Below, piece by piece: positions 1 through 8,427 of a stretch of 64,000 nt of DNA. The translations under genes and the position numbers were made by a program. The notes under the pieces are model-generated. The model saw only the letters and a program-made list of their open reading frames with translations. It ran no database searches and was not told the origin of the DNA. Position 1 is the first letter of the stretch, and each line of letters starts with the position of its first letter. The stretch comes from Euclidia mi (Eukaryota; Arthropoda; Insecta; Lepidoptera; Erebidae). The stretch lies in the NCBI GenBank assembly GCA_944739405.2, contig OX123182.2:98820051-98884050 (forward strand). The letters are read 5' to 3'.

Positions 1-440
1 CATTACCTGTCCGTTTAATTTATTTCCTATTCTAAAAATATGTATTTAGTATTATGCACAAATTTATCTAGATATGTATATAGGTATATGTTATTAATGT
101 ATTAGTATATATATATATGAATATATATGTATTGTATAAATGTATAATATGCTTACAGTATAAATATTATAAAATTGGTACACCTACAACTACCATTTCT
201 TTCTCTACCAATATCTCCATCCAAAGGTTGCCTGGTAGAGATCGCTTTAAGCGATAAGGCCGCCCTTTGTACTTTACCTAATATATAAGATTTTTATAAT
301 GTTGATACTGGTGTACAATAAAGTTTAAAAAATAAATAAATAAATACCTGCCTATCATTACCTAGATTTTTTAAATGTCGATGTCTTTATTTCTTTGTAA
401 TAAAAAATTATATTTAATATGTGAAGTTTATTTTACATAC
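1..440. other. AT-rich sequence downstream of the nuclease exon
   Basis: This lies downstream of the second minus-strand Harbinger-nuclease exon and is probably intron, because a GTATGT donor sits at its right edge. Apart from a LINE-type 3' tail at 215-355 it holds only AT-rich sequence with TATA microsatellite. The remaining nuclease exons must lie left of the window or have been lost. Confidence 0.5.
215..355 (+). repeat. LINE-type 3' tail
   Basis: The stretch contains GGTTGCCTGGTAGAGATCGC, an inverted GCTTTAAGC hairpin, GGCCGCCCTTTGTA, then GTACAATAAAGTT and an (AAAT)n tail. This arrangement is familiar from 3' ends of lepidopteran non-LTR elements, probably CR1/Zenon-like. It is a 5'-truncated copy with no coding sequence. 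The family is assigned from memory. Confidence 0.55.
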
Positions 441-1566
441 CTTAACAGTATCCTTCAAAACATCTATGAGGGCTTGACAAACTTCAGGAATTATTTGAGA
501 TATTAATTGACTGGATATTTTAAAGGTGTAATGTAAACTTCTGTAACTGTCTCCAGTTGCTAGATATCTGAGTGTCACGGCAAGTCGAATCTTAGCTGGT
601 ATGCTTTCTCTGAAGTCTGTATCTTGTTTGCTGATGGCTGGAGAGATTATCTGAAGTAAATATTCAAAATCGCTATCCGACATTCGAACGAAATTTTGAA
701 ATTCCTTTGATTCAGGTTCTTGAAGAAGCTCAGATAGCTGATTTTCCATACTACTCCTGTAAAAAGAAAATTCAATTAAACAAAATTGCTAGCTACAAAT
801 AAAAAAAACAAAAAGTGGATCCCTACTTGCGTCAGAATGGCTGGTTGTCTGTGGCGTTGGTATATGAGAGTTTATTTATTATATGTAGTGCGTAAAAAAA
901 TTGCTACGTAATTGCTTATACTTGCTACATATAATAAATAATTGCTACATGGGATATATATTTAGAAATAAAATATATTTTTTTGACCAGCCATCCTGAC
1001 GTTTGGTTGGCTGGTCATCTCCTAGTTTAAAGTAAAAGCATGCACAGTTTCCCGAAGTGTACCTATTGCGTCAATAATTGCTACCTACATATTTACTTCA
1101 TTTATCTAATTTAGTTTTAACTTCAATCATATGTTAAATCAAGGATAATAAAGAAAGTAATAATTTAAATTATCCCAATGAAAAATGCCTGATAAAATAA
1201 TAAAGGCATAGGAGCGAAACAAACGTCAGGATGGCTGGCCAAAAAATATTTTAATCCTAAATATATATCTTATGTAGCTATTATTTATTATATGTAGAAA
1301 ATATAAGCAATTATGTAGCAATTTTCAAATCTACTCTCATATACCAACGCCACAGACAACCAGCCATTCTGACGCACATGATACTTAAGTATCAAAACAA
1401 AAGGTCATACATACCTTGTTCTATTTTTGTGAATACTCAACATCCACCACCTTCTTTTTCGTCTTTTCTTTTTTACAACTTTAGTGCGGTATACACTGTA
1501 ATAATAATTATAAGCGCTCATTAAATAAATGGCAGCAGCTGAAATAACTTCTACGTCGTCGTCCAT
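441..1566 (-). CDS. Harbinger-type (HARBI1-like) nuclease, 5' two exons
   Basis: Exon 1 runs 1566 to 1415 and exon 2 runs 756 to 441. The start ATG is at 1566-1564. Exon 1 ends CAAG|GTATG, exon 2 follows TTTTTACAG, and it ends GTTAAG|GTATGT. The phases match (152 coding bases, then 316), so the product stays open for about 156 residues. Exon 1 encodes an acidic start, a Lys/Arg-rich tract and the RRKRRWWMLSIHKNR motif, which is typical of PIF/Harbinger nuclease N-termini. Exon 2 carries the helical region before the DDE core (FVRMSDSDFEYLL, LRYLATGDSYRSL). The catalytic core is not in the window. It may be a transposon gene or a domesticated HARBI1 relative; the window cannot decide. The intron is almost entirely a foldback element. 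Confidence 0.78.
828..1376. mobile_element. Foldback/MITE with about 160-bp inverted arms
   Basis: The outer 43 bases (828-870 and 1334-1376) are perfect inverted repeats beginning TGCGTCAGAATGGCTGG. Pairing continues imperfectly inward to about 1004 and 1222, leaving a loop near 217 bp. GTCAG(A/G)ATGGCTGG occurs at both ends of each arm, so the arms are themselves repetitive. No clear target-site duplication is visible. It sits in the nuclease intron, leaving about 70 and 38 bases of intron around it. There is no coding capacity. Confidence 0.8.
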
Positions 1567-1725
1567 CTCGCTTCAATTCACAATACAAACTGACGGAGAC
1601 CAACGTGTGGGCATCTTTTCAAAATTCGTCTGTATTGGCCATTTGCATTGGTTTGCCGAACGTGTAGGCAGTAACACTTGCCTTGTATTAATTTGTCTAC
1701 GCTCGCGTTGGCCTTAGCTCGTCCA

Positions 1726-2277
1726 ACATGTATTGCAGGCTTAAGAGTACAATGTACAATCATTATTAATGGCTACGGTAGTTGGAATGAACAACTAGAT
1801 AACGACTCTGGTCAAATATGTGGAGTACAAGACAATTATTGTGGAAATACAGGATTTATTCCTCTTGCTAGGGCTCTCCTTTTGGAGAAAAATATCGTCG
1901 ACGAGTAGCTCTATCAATATCCACTGAAGATACAATCGCTATGCCTCAAATATGATGTGTTTTAAACGCTGTAGTTACCAGTCTTCCAGTATATTCCAAG
2001 TACATACAAGCAAATATATGCTCACCGAATAATTATTCCCAACCCAAAATTGCCGCTCGTCGAAACAGGCAATAAGTAAAAGCGCAAGCTTATTTGAATA
2101 AACCGACGAGGCATTCCTTAATATAAATTTCGGTACACGATGCCGACATGTAGTGTTATTGAATGATCGTTAATTATTAGCCACGAAATATTATAGTAGA
2201 ACCTTAACGGTTCTGTAACCTGTCAAATACAAGATTACATACGTCAAGCCATGTTGGAAACTTGACATGTGTCAAAT
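1726..2277. repeat. Duplicated segment, copy A, left part
   Basis: This closely matches 20690-21266, with a long near-identical core around GCTCACCGAA and CCGCTCGTCGAAACAGGC. Copy A resumes at 6500. No TIRs, LTRs or long ORF were recognised, so it may be a low-copy duplication or an uncharacterised non-coding element. 1567-1725, to its left, holds nothing recognisable. Confidence 0.8.
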
Positions 2278-2292
2278 AATAATAATAATAAT

Positions 2293-5200
2293 ATAACCTG
2301 GCAACACCGTAAAGTCAACAACCAAATTTTCTTGCATATTTTTATTTGAATTTATATTACAGTTTTACGATACAATTTATATATTTATACCACAACAAGA
2401 AGTTATAATACCTAAAATATACGGATTTACTTATAAAAGCCATAAAATTTAAGAAATAATATTATAGATAAATATACTGAAGATGACACCATATGTCAAA
2501 ATGAAAAACACAAACAATAACAAATATAAAGGCAAGGAAATGTAATTTAAATGTTGACCAGAGCCAGGAAAGCAGCTGCAGCACGATTAACACCTCCGGA
2601 CTCGTCGCTCAGCTCCGCCTCACAACCGCCGGCACCAGCAACAGCATCGCCGGTGAGTGTTGAGGCGTTGAGCGCATCTAGCGACGAGTTTTTCTCCCCG
2701 CCGTCGTCGCCACCACCTGTCCGCCGGCGAGGGAGAGGCCGGCCACCGAATGGCTTAGGACCCCGAGGCTCATCGGTCTCGAACAGGGCCCCCGCTACCG
2801 GTGGTGATGTGCACCGCATGAGGTGGACTAGATCCATGAATGAGAATGTCATGCGGGCATATTATGTGGCTACAGAGGGTGGTACCAACCTTACGGCGTA
2901 CCGTGATCGCATGCTGCCTCTGTTTCAGGACTTGGAACCGGCCGTCAACGTTTCGGCGCAGCGACTGTCGGATCAAGTGCGCGCAATCCAGCGCTGTCGT
3001 TTGCTGGATGACGATGCACTTGAGAGGCTACGCTCGGACTTGCAAGGTAACCCTCCCATTCCTCCTTCCACGCGTGAACGTGTAACGACAGAGATAGTTG
3101 ACACACTAAGGCCGCAAAGTGATGAAGAAGTGGATGGTGGGGATATACAAGTAAGTACCCAGTACATGGATAATGTAAGGAGAACTTTGGAATGTGCCAT
3201 CAGGGAATATCGTTACGAGGCCTTAGTAAATAGGCCTCGAGTGCCGCGTTTGCCCACGTATAAGAAAAATTTGGCGCTGGTGTGTGCCCTAGATTCACTA
3301 TTGTCTACATACCTAGACAATAGTGAAAATCTCAGTGATACACACTCAATTCTGTACTGTGCGGCTGTAGCGGCATGTCGGATAGCCAATGTCAACATAC
3401 AAAGCAACATTGATATGGCTACCCGAAATAATGCTGTGCCGGCTTGGCAGTGCAGGATTGAGCGTCGTATCGCTGAGTCTAGGGCACTCATTGGCAAGCT
3501 GATCTACTTCAGGTCGGGCAATACTCGCCCGAGAGTGATGCGTTTTGTGACCCGCGCCTTTGCAGGAACGGGTATTAGGCCACAAGAATACACGTCGCGG
3601 GTCACAGAACGCATCGACTTCCTGAAGCAGAAGATTTATGCGTGGGCAAATCGTATCAAACGTTATAAAAAACGTATAGGCAGATATTCCCAGAATCGCA
3701 CATTCCAAAAAGATGAAAGGTGGGTGTATAGAAATTGGGAGCGACCCGGTCTAGGTGTGGATGATGGAGGTTTACCAGATGATGAAACTACAAATACGTT
3801 CTGGAGTAGCATCTGGTCGACCACCGTTAGCCACACGGAGGGTGGTTGGTTTAGGGATGTCGAGCGATCATGTGCAGCAATCCCAAATATGGATGCCGTA
3901 GCTATTACAGCTACGGATGTTAGTTGTGCAGTCCGTCCGTTACCAAAATGGAAAGCGGCAGGTCCGGACGGATTGCACAACTTTTGGTTGAAGTGGCTGC
4001 GTAGTGCACATGCTCGTTTTGCGTCCCAATTCCAATCATCTCTAGAATCAGGGACGCTGCCAATTTTTTTAACAACTGGCATTACCCACCTGCTCTTCAA
4101 AACAGGAAGTACCACGGATCCAAAAAATTATAGACCTATAACCTGCCTACCGACGGTCTATAAACTTTTTACATCCATTTTGAGAACCAAACTGGCCAAA
4201 CATATATATACTAACAAAATCATGTCCAGTTCTCAAAATGGATGTAAAAGTGGGTCACGTGGTACTAAAGAGCTACTCCTTATAGACATGACCATTAGCC
4301 AACAGGTTCGCCGTAGCCGAAAGGATCTAGCGATATGCTGGATAGATTATAAGAAGGCCTACGACTCTGTGCCACATACATGGCTCTTGAGAGTGCTAGA
4401 GTTGTACAAAGTGGATCCAACTCTATGCACTTTCCTGAAGACGTGTATGGGGCAGTGGAGTACGGTTCTTCGCTATCCAGGATGTCGACGGACTCTCGGA
4501 TGCGGCGATCCTATAAAGATCCAACGAGGAATCTTCCAAGGTGACAGTTTGAGTCCCTTATGGTTTTGTCTAGCACTGAATCCTCTTATCACTTTGCTCG
4601 AGAATTCGGGGCTAGGCTATCGGTTGCACAGCAGAGGTCAAGTAATATCTCACCTTCTTTTCATGGATGACTTAAAACTATTTGCCTCCACTGACCTCCA
4701 GTTGACAGAGTTAATAAAGGTAACTGAAAACTTTAGTAAGTCTATCAAAATGGAGTTCGGTGTAGATAAATGTGCGGTCTTGCATGTAAAGAAGGGCAGG
4801 GTTGTGGAATCTGATGGTATAGAACTATCAGATTTCACACAACTTAGATGTCTATCTGCAACCGAAACCTACAAATATCTAGGTATGTCGCAGGCACTAG
4901 GTATTGCTGAGGCTGGCATGAAACAGGCGTTGCAGGAGCGCTTCTTTGGCCGTCTGAGAAAAATCTTAAATAGTTTTTTATCAGGCGGTAACAGGGTGCG
5001 CGCCTGTAACGGTTGGGCCATGCCAGTCTTAATGTACTCCTTCGGCATACTTAGATGGACTCAAACAGAACTTGATGCCTTGGATAGAAAAGTCCGTTGT
5101 CTATTGACTACATACCGGATGCATCACCCGCGGTCATCAGTAATGAGATTGTACATCCCGCGGAAGTGCGGGGGTCGCGGCTTCTTAAGTGCCAAGACCC

Positions 5201-6276
5201 TCCATAACCGCGAGGTGTGCAATCTCAGGGAATATTTTCTCAGCACTGACGCGGGTGTCCACCGTGATGTGGTCACTGTGGACAAGGGGCTTACCCCGTT
5301 GGGTCTGGCTAAGGAGAACTGGCGCAAACCTGCCGTACTTAGTGTTGAGGAGCGCAAGGAGGTATGGAAAGGTAAAGAGCTGCATGGACGTTTTTATCGG
5401 GCCCTGCATGGACCCGATGTAGACTTACCAGCTTCTGTGTCCTGGCTACGTTTTGGCGATCTGTTCGCCGAAACAGAAGGTTTTGTCTTTGCGATTATGG
5501 ACGAGGTTGTCATGAAGAATAACTACCGGAAGTATATCCTGAGGGATGGGACGGTTGACATATGTCGGGCATGTCACCAGCCTGGTGAATCTCTCAGACA
5601 TATAGTATCTGGTTGTTCTCGTCTTGCCAACGGCGAATATTTGCACAGGCACAACCAAGTAGCTAGGATCATCCATCAGCAACTTGCCTTAAAGTACAAT
5701 CTTGTAGACTCTGAGATACCGTACTACAGGTATGTGCCTGACCCAGTTCTTGAAAATGGTCGTGCCACCATGTATTGGGATCGATCTATCATTACTGATA
5801 GAACTATTGTGGCTAACAAGCCAGATATAGTAGTGATAGATCGATCTAAGCGCCTTGCAATGATCATCGATGTCACCATTCCCCATGACGAGAATCTCGT
5901 GAAAGCCGAGAAAGATAAACAAATAAAATATTTGGATTTGGCTCACGAGATTGTCGACATGTGGGATGTAGACTCGGCGATCATTGTACCGATAGTCGTG
6001 TCAGTTAATGGTCTCATTGCCAAGAGCCTCGATCACCACCTCAAGAGGCTCGCGTTAGACGGTTGGATTAAGTCCTCTATACAGAAGGCAGTATTGCTGG
6101 CCACGGCTCGTATCGTCAGGAGGTTCCTCTCTCTGAAGCCCTAACCACCGGTAACTTGGTCCCTGAACCCGATACCGGTGAGCCCCGTAATTTTATTTTA
6201 TATTTTTATATTGTTTTTTTTCTAAATCACATAAAAATGTAAAATATAATTTATGAGAGAATGTTAAAATAAAGAG
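2293..6276 (+). mobile_element. R4/Dong-like non-LTR retrotransposon, apparently full length
   Basis: A single-ORF LINE flanked on both sides by AAT repeats (about 2275-2292 and 6277-6289), as expected for the Dong lineage, which inserts into TAA repeats. It has a 5' UTR of about 258 bp and a 3' UTR of about 130 bp ending AAATAAAGAG. It entered the (TAA)n tail of a minus-strand SINE that itself interrupts copy A of the duplicated segment. Copy B at 21266/21267 is the paralogous empty site. Confidence 0.82.
2551..6144 (+). CDS. R4/Dong-like ORF: RT plus restriction-like endonuclease, intact 1197 aa
   Basis: This polyprotein nicks the target and reverse-transcribes the element RNA at the nick. 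The N-terminus is Pro/Ser-rich with an AT-hook-like RRRGRGRPP (near residue 60), then a Trp-containing helical block starting RMRWTRSMNENVM that suggests a Myb-like DNA-binding fold. Reverse transcriptase spans roughly residues 470-780, with AGPDG, the GDSLSPLWF motif and a FMDD catalytic box near 705. A C-X2-C-X8-H-X4-C knuckle lies near 1005-1023, and a restriction-like endonuclease (KPDIVVID, then IIDVTIP) near 1090-1112. Domain order and length fit R4-clade elements. No stop or frameshift interrupts it, unlike most neighbours, so it may be young or still active. The first ATG is used; a GC-rich ORF in AT-rich DNA fits a recent insertion. Confidence 0.88.
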   Translation: MLTRARKAAAARLTPPDSSLSSASQPPAPATASPVSVEALSASSDEFFSPPSSPPPVRRRGRGRPPNGLGPRGSSVSNRAPATGGDVHRMRWTRSMNENVMRAYYVATEGGTNLTAYRDRMLPLFQDLEPAVNVSAQRLSDQVRAIQRCRLLDDDALERLRSDLQGNPPIPPSTRERVTTEIVDTLRPQSDEEVDGGDIQVSTQYMDNVRRTLECAIREYRYEALVNRPRVPRLPTYKKNLALVCALDSLLSTYLDNSENLSDTHSILYCAAVAACRIANVNIQSNIDMATRNNAVPAWQCRIERRIAESRALIGKLIYFRSGNTRPRVMRFVTRAFAGTGIRPQEYTSRVTERIDFLKQKIYAWANRIKRYKKRIGRYSQNRTFQKDERWVYRNWERPGLGVDDGGLPDDETTNTFWSSIWSTTVSHTEGGWFRDVERSCAAIPNMDAVAITATDVSCAVRPLPKWKAAGPDGLHNFWLKWLRSAHARFASQFQSSLESGTLPIFLTTGITHLLFKTGSTTDPKNYRPITCLPTVYKLFTSILRTKLAKHIYTNKIMSSSQNGCKSGSRGTKELLLIDMTISQQVRRSRKDLAICWIDYKKAYDSVPHTWLLRVLELYKVDPTLCTFLKTCMGQWSTVLRYPGCRRTLGCGDPIKIQRGIFQGDSLSPLWFCLALNPLITLLENSGLGYRLHSRGQVISHLLFMDDLKLFASTDLQLTELIKVTENFSKSIKMEFGVDKCAVLHVKKGRVVESDGIELSDFTQLRCLSATETYKYLGMSQALGIAEAGMKQALQERFFGRLRKILNSFLSGGNRVRACNGWAMPVLMYSFGILRWTQTELDALDRKVRCLLTTYRMHHPRSSVMRLYIPRKCGGRGFLSAKTLHNREVCNLREYFLSTDAGVHRDVVTVDKGLTPLGLAKENWRKPAVLSVEERKEVWKGKELHGRFYRALHGPDVDLPASVSWLRFGDLFAETEGFVFAIMDEVVMKNNYRKYILRDGTVDICRACHQPGESLRHIVSGCSRLANGEYLHRHNQVARIIHQQLALKYNLVDSEIPYYRYVPDPVLENGRATMYWDRSIITDRTIVANKPDIVVIDRSKRLAMIIDVTIPHDENLVKAEKDKQIKYLDLAHEIVDMWDVDSAIIVPIVVSVNGLIAKSLDHHLKRLALDGWIKSSIQKAVLLATARIVRRFLSLKP

Positions 6277-6289
6277 AATAATAATAATA

Positions 6290-6499
6290 TTCTACTACAT
6301 TCACACAACACCATCTAGTCCCAAACTAAGCAGAGCTTGTACTATGGGTACTAGACAATGGATAAACATACATATATACTTTTTTTTTGTAAATACATAC
6401 ATATTATACATAGATACACCCAGACCAAGACAAACATCCATGTTCACGCACACAAATGTTTGACTTGAGCGGGAATCGAACCCGCAACCTAACCGAATA
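6290..6499 (-). mobile_element. tRNA-derived SINE with (TAA)n tail
   Basis: Read on the minus strand it starts with a tRNA-like head whose B box is GGGTTCGATTCCC (complement at 6470-6484), passes through a body containing GGGTGTATCTATG, and ends in (ATT)n at 6277-6289. That tail is the Dong-like LINE's landing site. A fragment of the same body (CCCAAACTAAGC) recurs near 19690. Confidence 0.7.
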
Positions 6500-7554
6500 G
6501 ATCAAAGGTGTATACTTTAGAAGCAAACTTTGTGTAGGATGGTCATTGATTGTGCTTAGACATTAAAAGTAAATTAGTCTATTTGATAGATAAGCTGTAA
6601 GAAAATGCTGAGGTTTATTTTACTTACTAGATTATTAAACATACATACGGTACATGCTTTCATGTACCGTATGTATAAAAGTAGCCCTGGTGTTACTTCA
6701 CTGAATATCGAATCGTCGAAAATATTGCAATATACTGCAATAAGAATGATAATATGTATGAAAACTGCTGCAAGTACGGATGGCAAGAGATATTGACTGA
6801 CGATAAACATGGCGGTGCGACAGCTTAAAGCGAATATTTGACGATTGTCTTTGAGATACTTAGTCACCTTTTATGTTAATACATCATCATCGGCCCTGCA
6901 TACAAAATATCCCAGTGCTGTGGCGTCTTCTCACTACGAGAAGGTTACATCTATCTATAAATATTATAAATAGAAGTGCCCGCCGCGTTCTGCATGTCTG
7001 GATCAAGGCGATGAATAAAAAAGGCTTTGATCGGATTTTGTAAATTTTTTACCAATAGACAATATAATTCCTGAAAAAATTTAGGTGTATAAATCATATG
7101 AAATAAAATGTAGATATATTTATTTACATACATACATACATAGACTCACGCCTGTTTCCCGGAGGGGTAGGCAGAGACTTCGGAACGCCATTTGCAACGA
7201 TCCTGACATATCTCTCTTGCTTCCTTCACTCCCATCAGATTCAGATTATTTATAATATTTATTTGTAATAATATAAATGTATAATTATTTATAATAATAT
7301 AAATGTAGATATATTTCTATGACGTCTCTGAAAAAAAAAGACACTAGTCTATTTTCGTACAGTAAAAGAAATGATAGTGTTCACTGTATCAAAAACATTT
7401 ACTCAAATGCACTTAGGCACTGTTATTTATATCACAAAAGACATCCATTATTCAGATACCCCACCTCATAAAATTAAATATACAAAATCCACATGCGAAA
7501 GTAAAACATTGATGATCTCCCATTCTTAGAACAATGAATTATTTTCGTACGTAC
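6500..7554. repeat. Duplicated segment, copy A, right part
   Basis: This is collinear with 21267-22754 and begins GATCAAAGGTGTATACTT in both copies. The right end stops at CGTACGTAC, exactly where the gypsy LTR starts. Copy A differs by a 16-bp-stem hairpin (6641-6656/6661-6676) and a SINE-like piece near 7128-7250. Copy B has its own SINE. No long ORF was found. Confidence 0.8.
7128..7250 (-). repeat. SINE-type fragment (GGGGTAGGCAGAG family)
   Basis: It contains TCACGCCTGTTTCCCGGAGG followed by GGTAGGCAGAGACTTCGGAA, a motif that recurs at 46787-46812 and that I know as a common lepidopteran interspersed repeat. It is present in copy A and absent from copy B, so it inserted after the duplication. 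Confidence 0.55.
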
Positions 7555-7910
7555 TGTTACATCCCTAGATTGTACCCCTTTCTGCCTACTCAGCACCTTA
7601 CCTGATGATCGTGCATCTCCATCCATTTGTCTCAAGCCATGCATCACTCTCCCAGTCAGTCGCCTCCCAACCTTCTCGTCGCGCACTCCCTCTCTCGTAA
7701 ATCACTCGCATATTGTAAAACTTAAGTGTAGTCTTTCTTAGAAATACATATATTTTCCGCGTGTGAATTTTGTTTCCTTTTTTAAAAAGACTCTCCAAAA
7801 GTGAGTTCTAACATTGGTGGCAGCGTAAAGGGATTGTAAAATCCTTGGTTCCTCGCGAGTGCAGTGTATCGAATAATATAGAGAAGTGCCAAACCGACCT
7901 TGAGCTAATA

Positions 7911-7981
7911 GCGACTCCGAAACGTCCAAGTATACCCAGTCCACTCAGTGGACTGGGTATACTTGGACGTTTCGAAGTCGC
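7911..7981. repeat. 35-bp near-perfect palindrome in gypsy leader
   Basis: The arms 7911-7945 and 7947-7981 are inverse complements with one mismatch and a single-base spacer. A second short palindrome, CACAGTGG/CCACTGTG, follows at 7980-7998. The duplex would form a very stable RNA hairpin just downstream of the primer-binding site. Confidence 0.9.
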
Positions 7982-8427
7982 ACAGTGGACTCCACTGTGC
8001 AGTAAGTGGCAAGGAAAGTACACACAGAGTGTCTCCCAAGGGACTCCAAGCCCAGCACCGACTAGGTCTACGACGATCCAGGCTCCAGACCGCAGCAATC
8101 ACGACCAGTTCCAGTTGTTCCAGTTCCCTGTACCTAGTGGAAATTATGAAATACATGTGCATCGTGGTTCTGTGAGTCATTTCAAACATACATAATTCAA
8201 TCACAGTGTTTCTAAAAGTACTACCTAACATTCGACGACAATGCCTTATCTCACCTGTGGATGTTTAGGCTAGACGCCCGACGCCCGACGCTTATCTCCA
8301 GTTTTACGAATTGATATACTTACATTGTTTTCACGAACTAGTAATATTTCCAGGGTCTGCCTGTAACTTTATTTTATTATTTTGTTTTGAATATTTTATT
8401 TTACTGTGTTCTATTTTATACTGTAAA

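Noticed and set aside
1529..1908. Plus-strand frames opposite the nuclease start
   Set aside because: They overlap exon 1 of the minus-strand nuclease or the non-coding duplicated segment and have no counterpart in copy B.
7845..8231. Overlapping frames of about 70-116 codons on both strands
   Set aside because: They run across the palindrome of the gypsy leader, which mirrors itself in frame; no codon pattern or domain.
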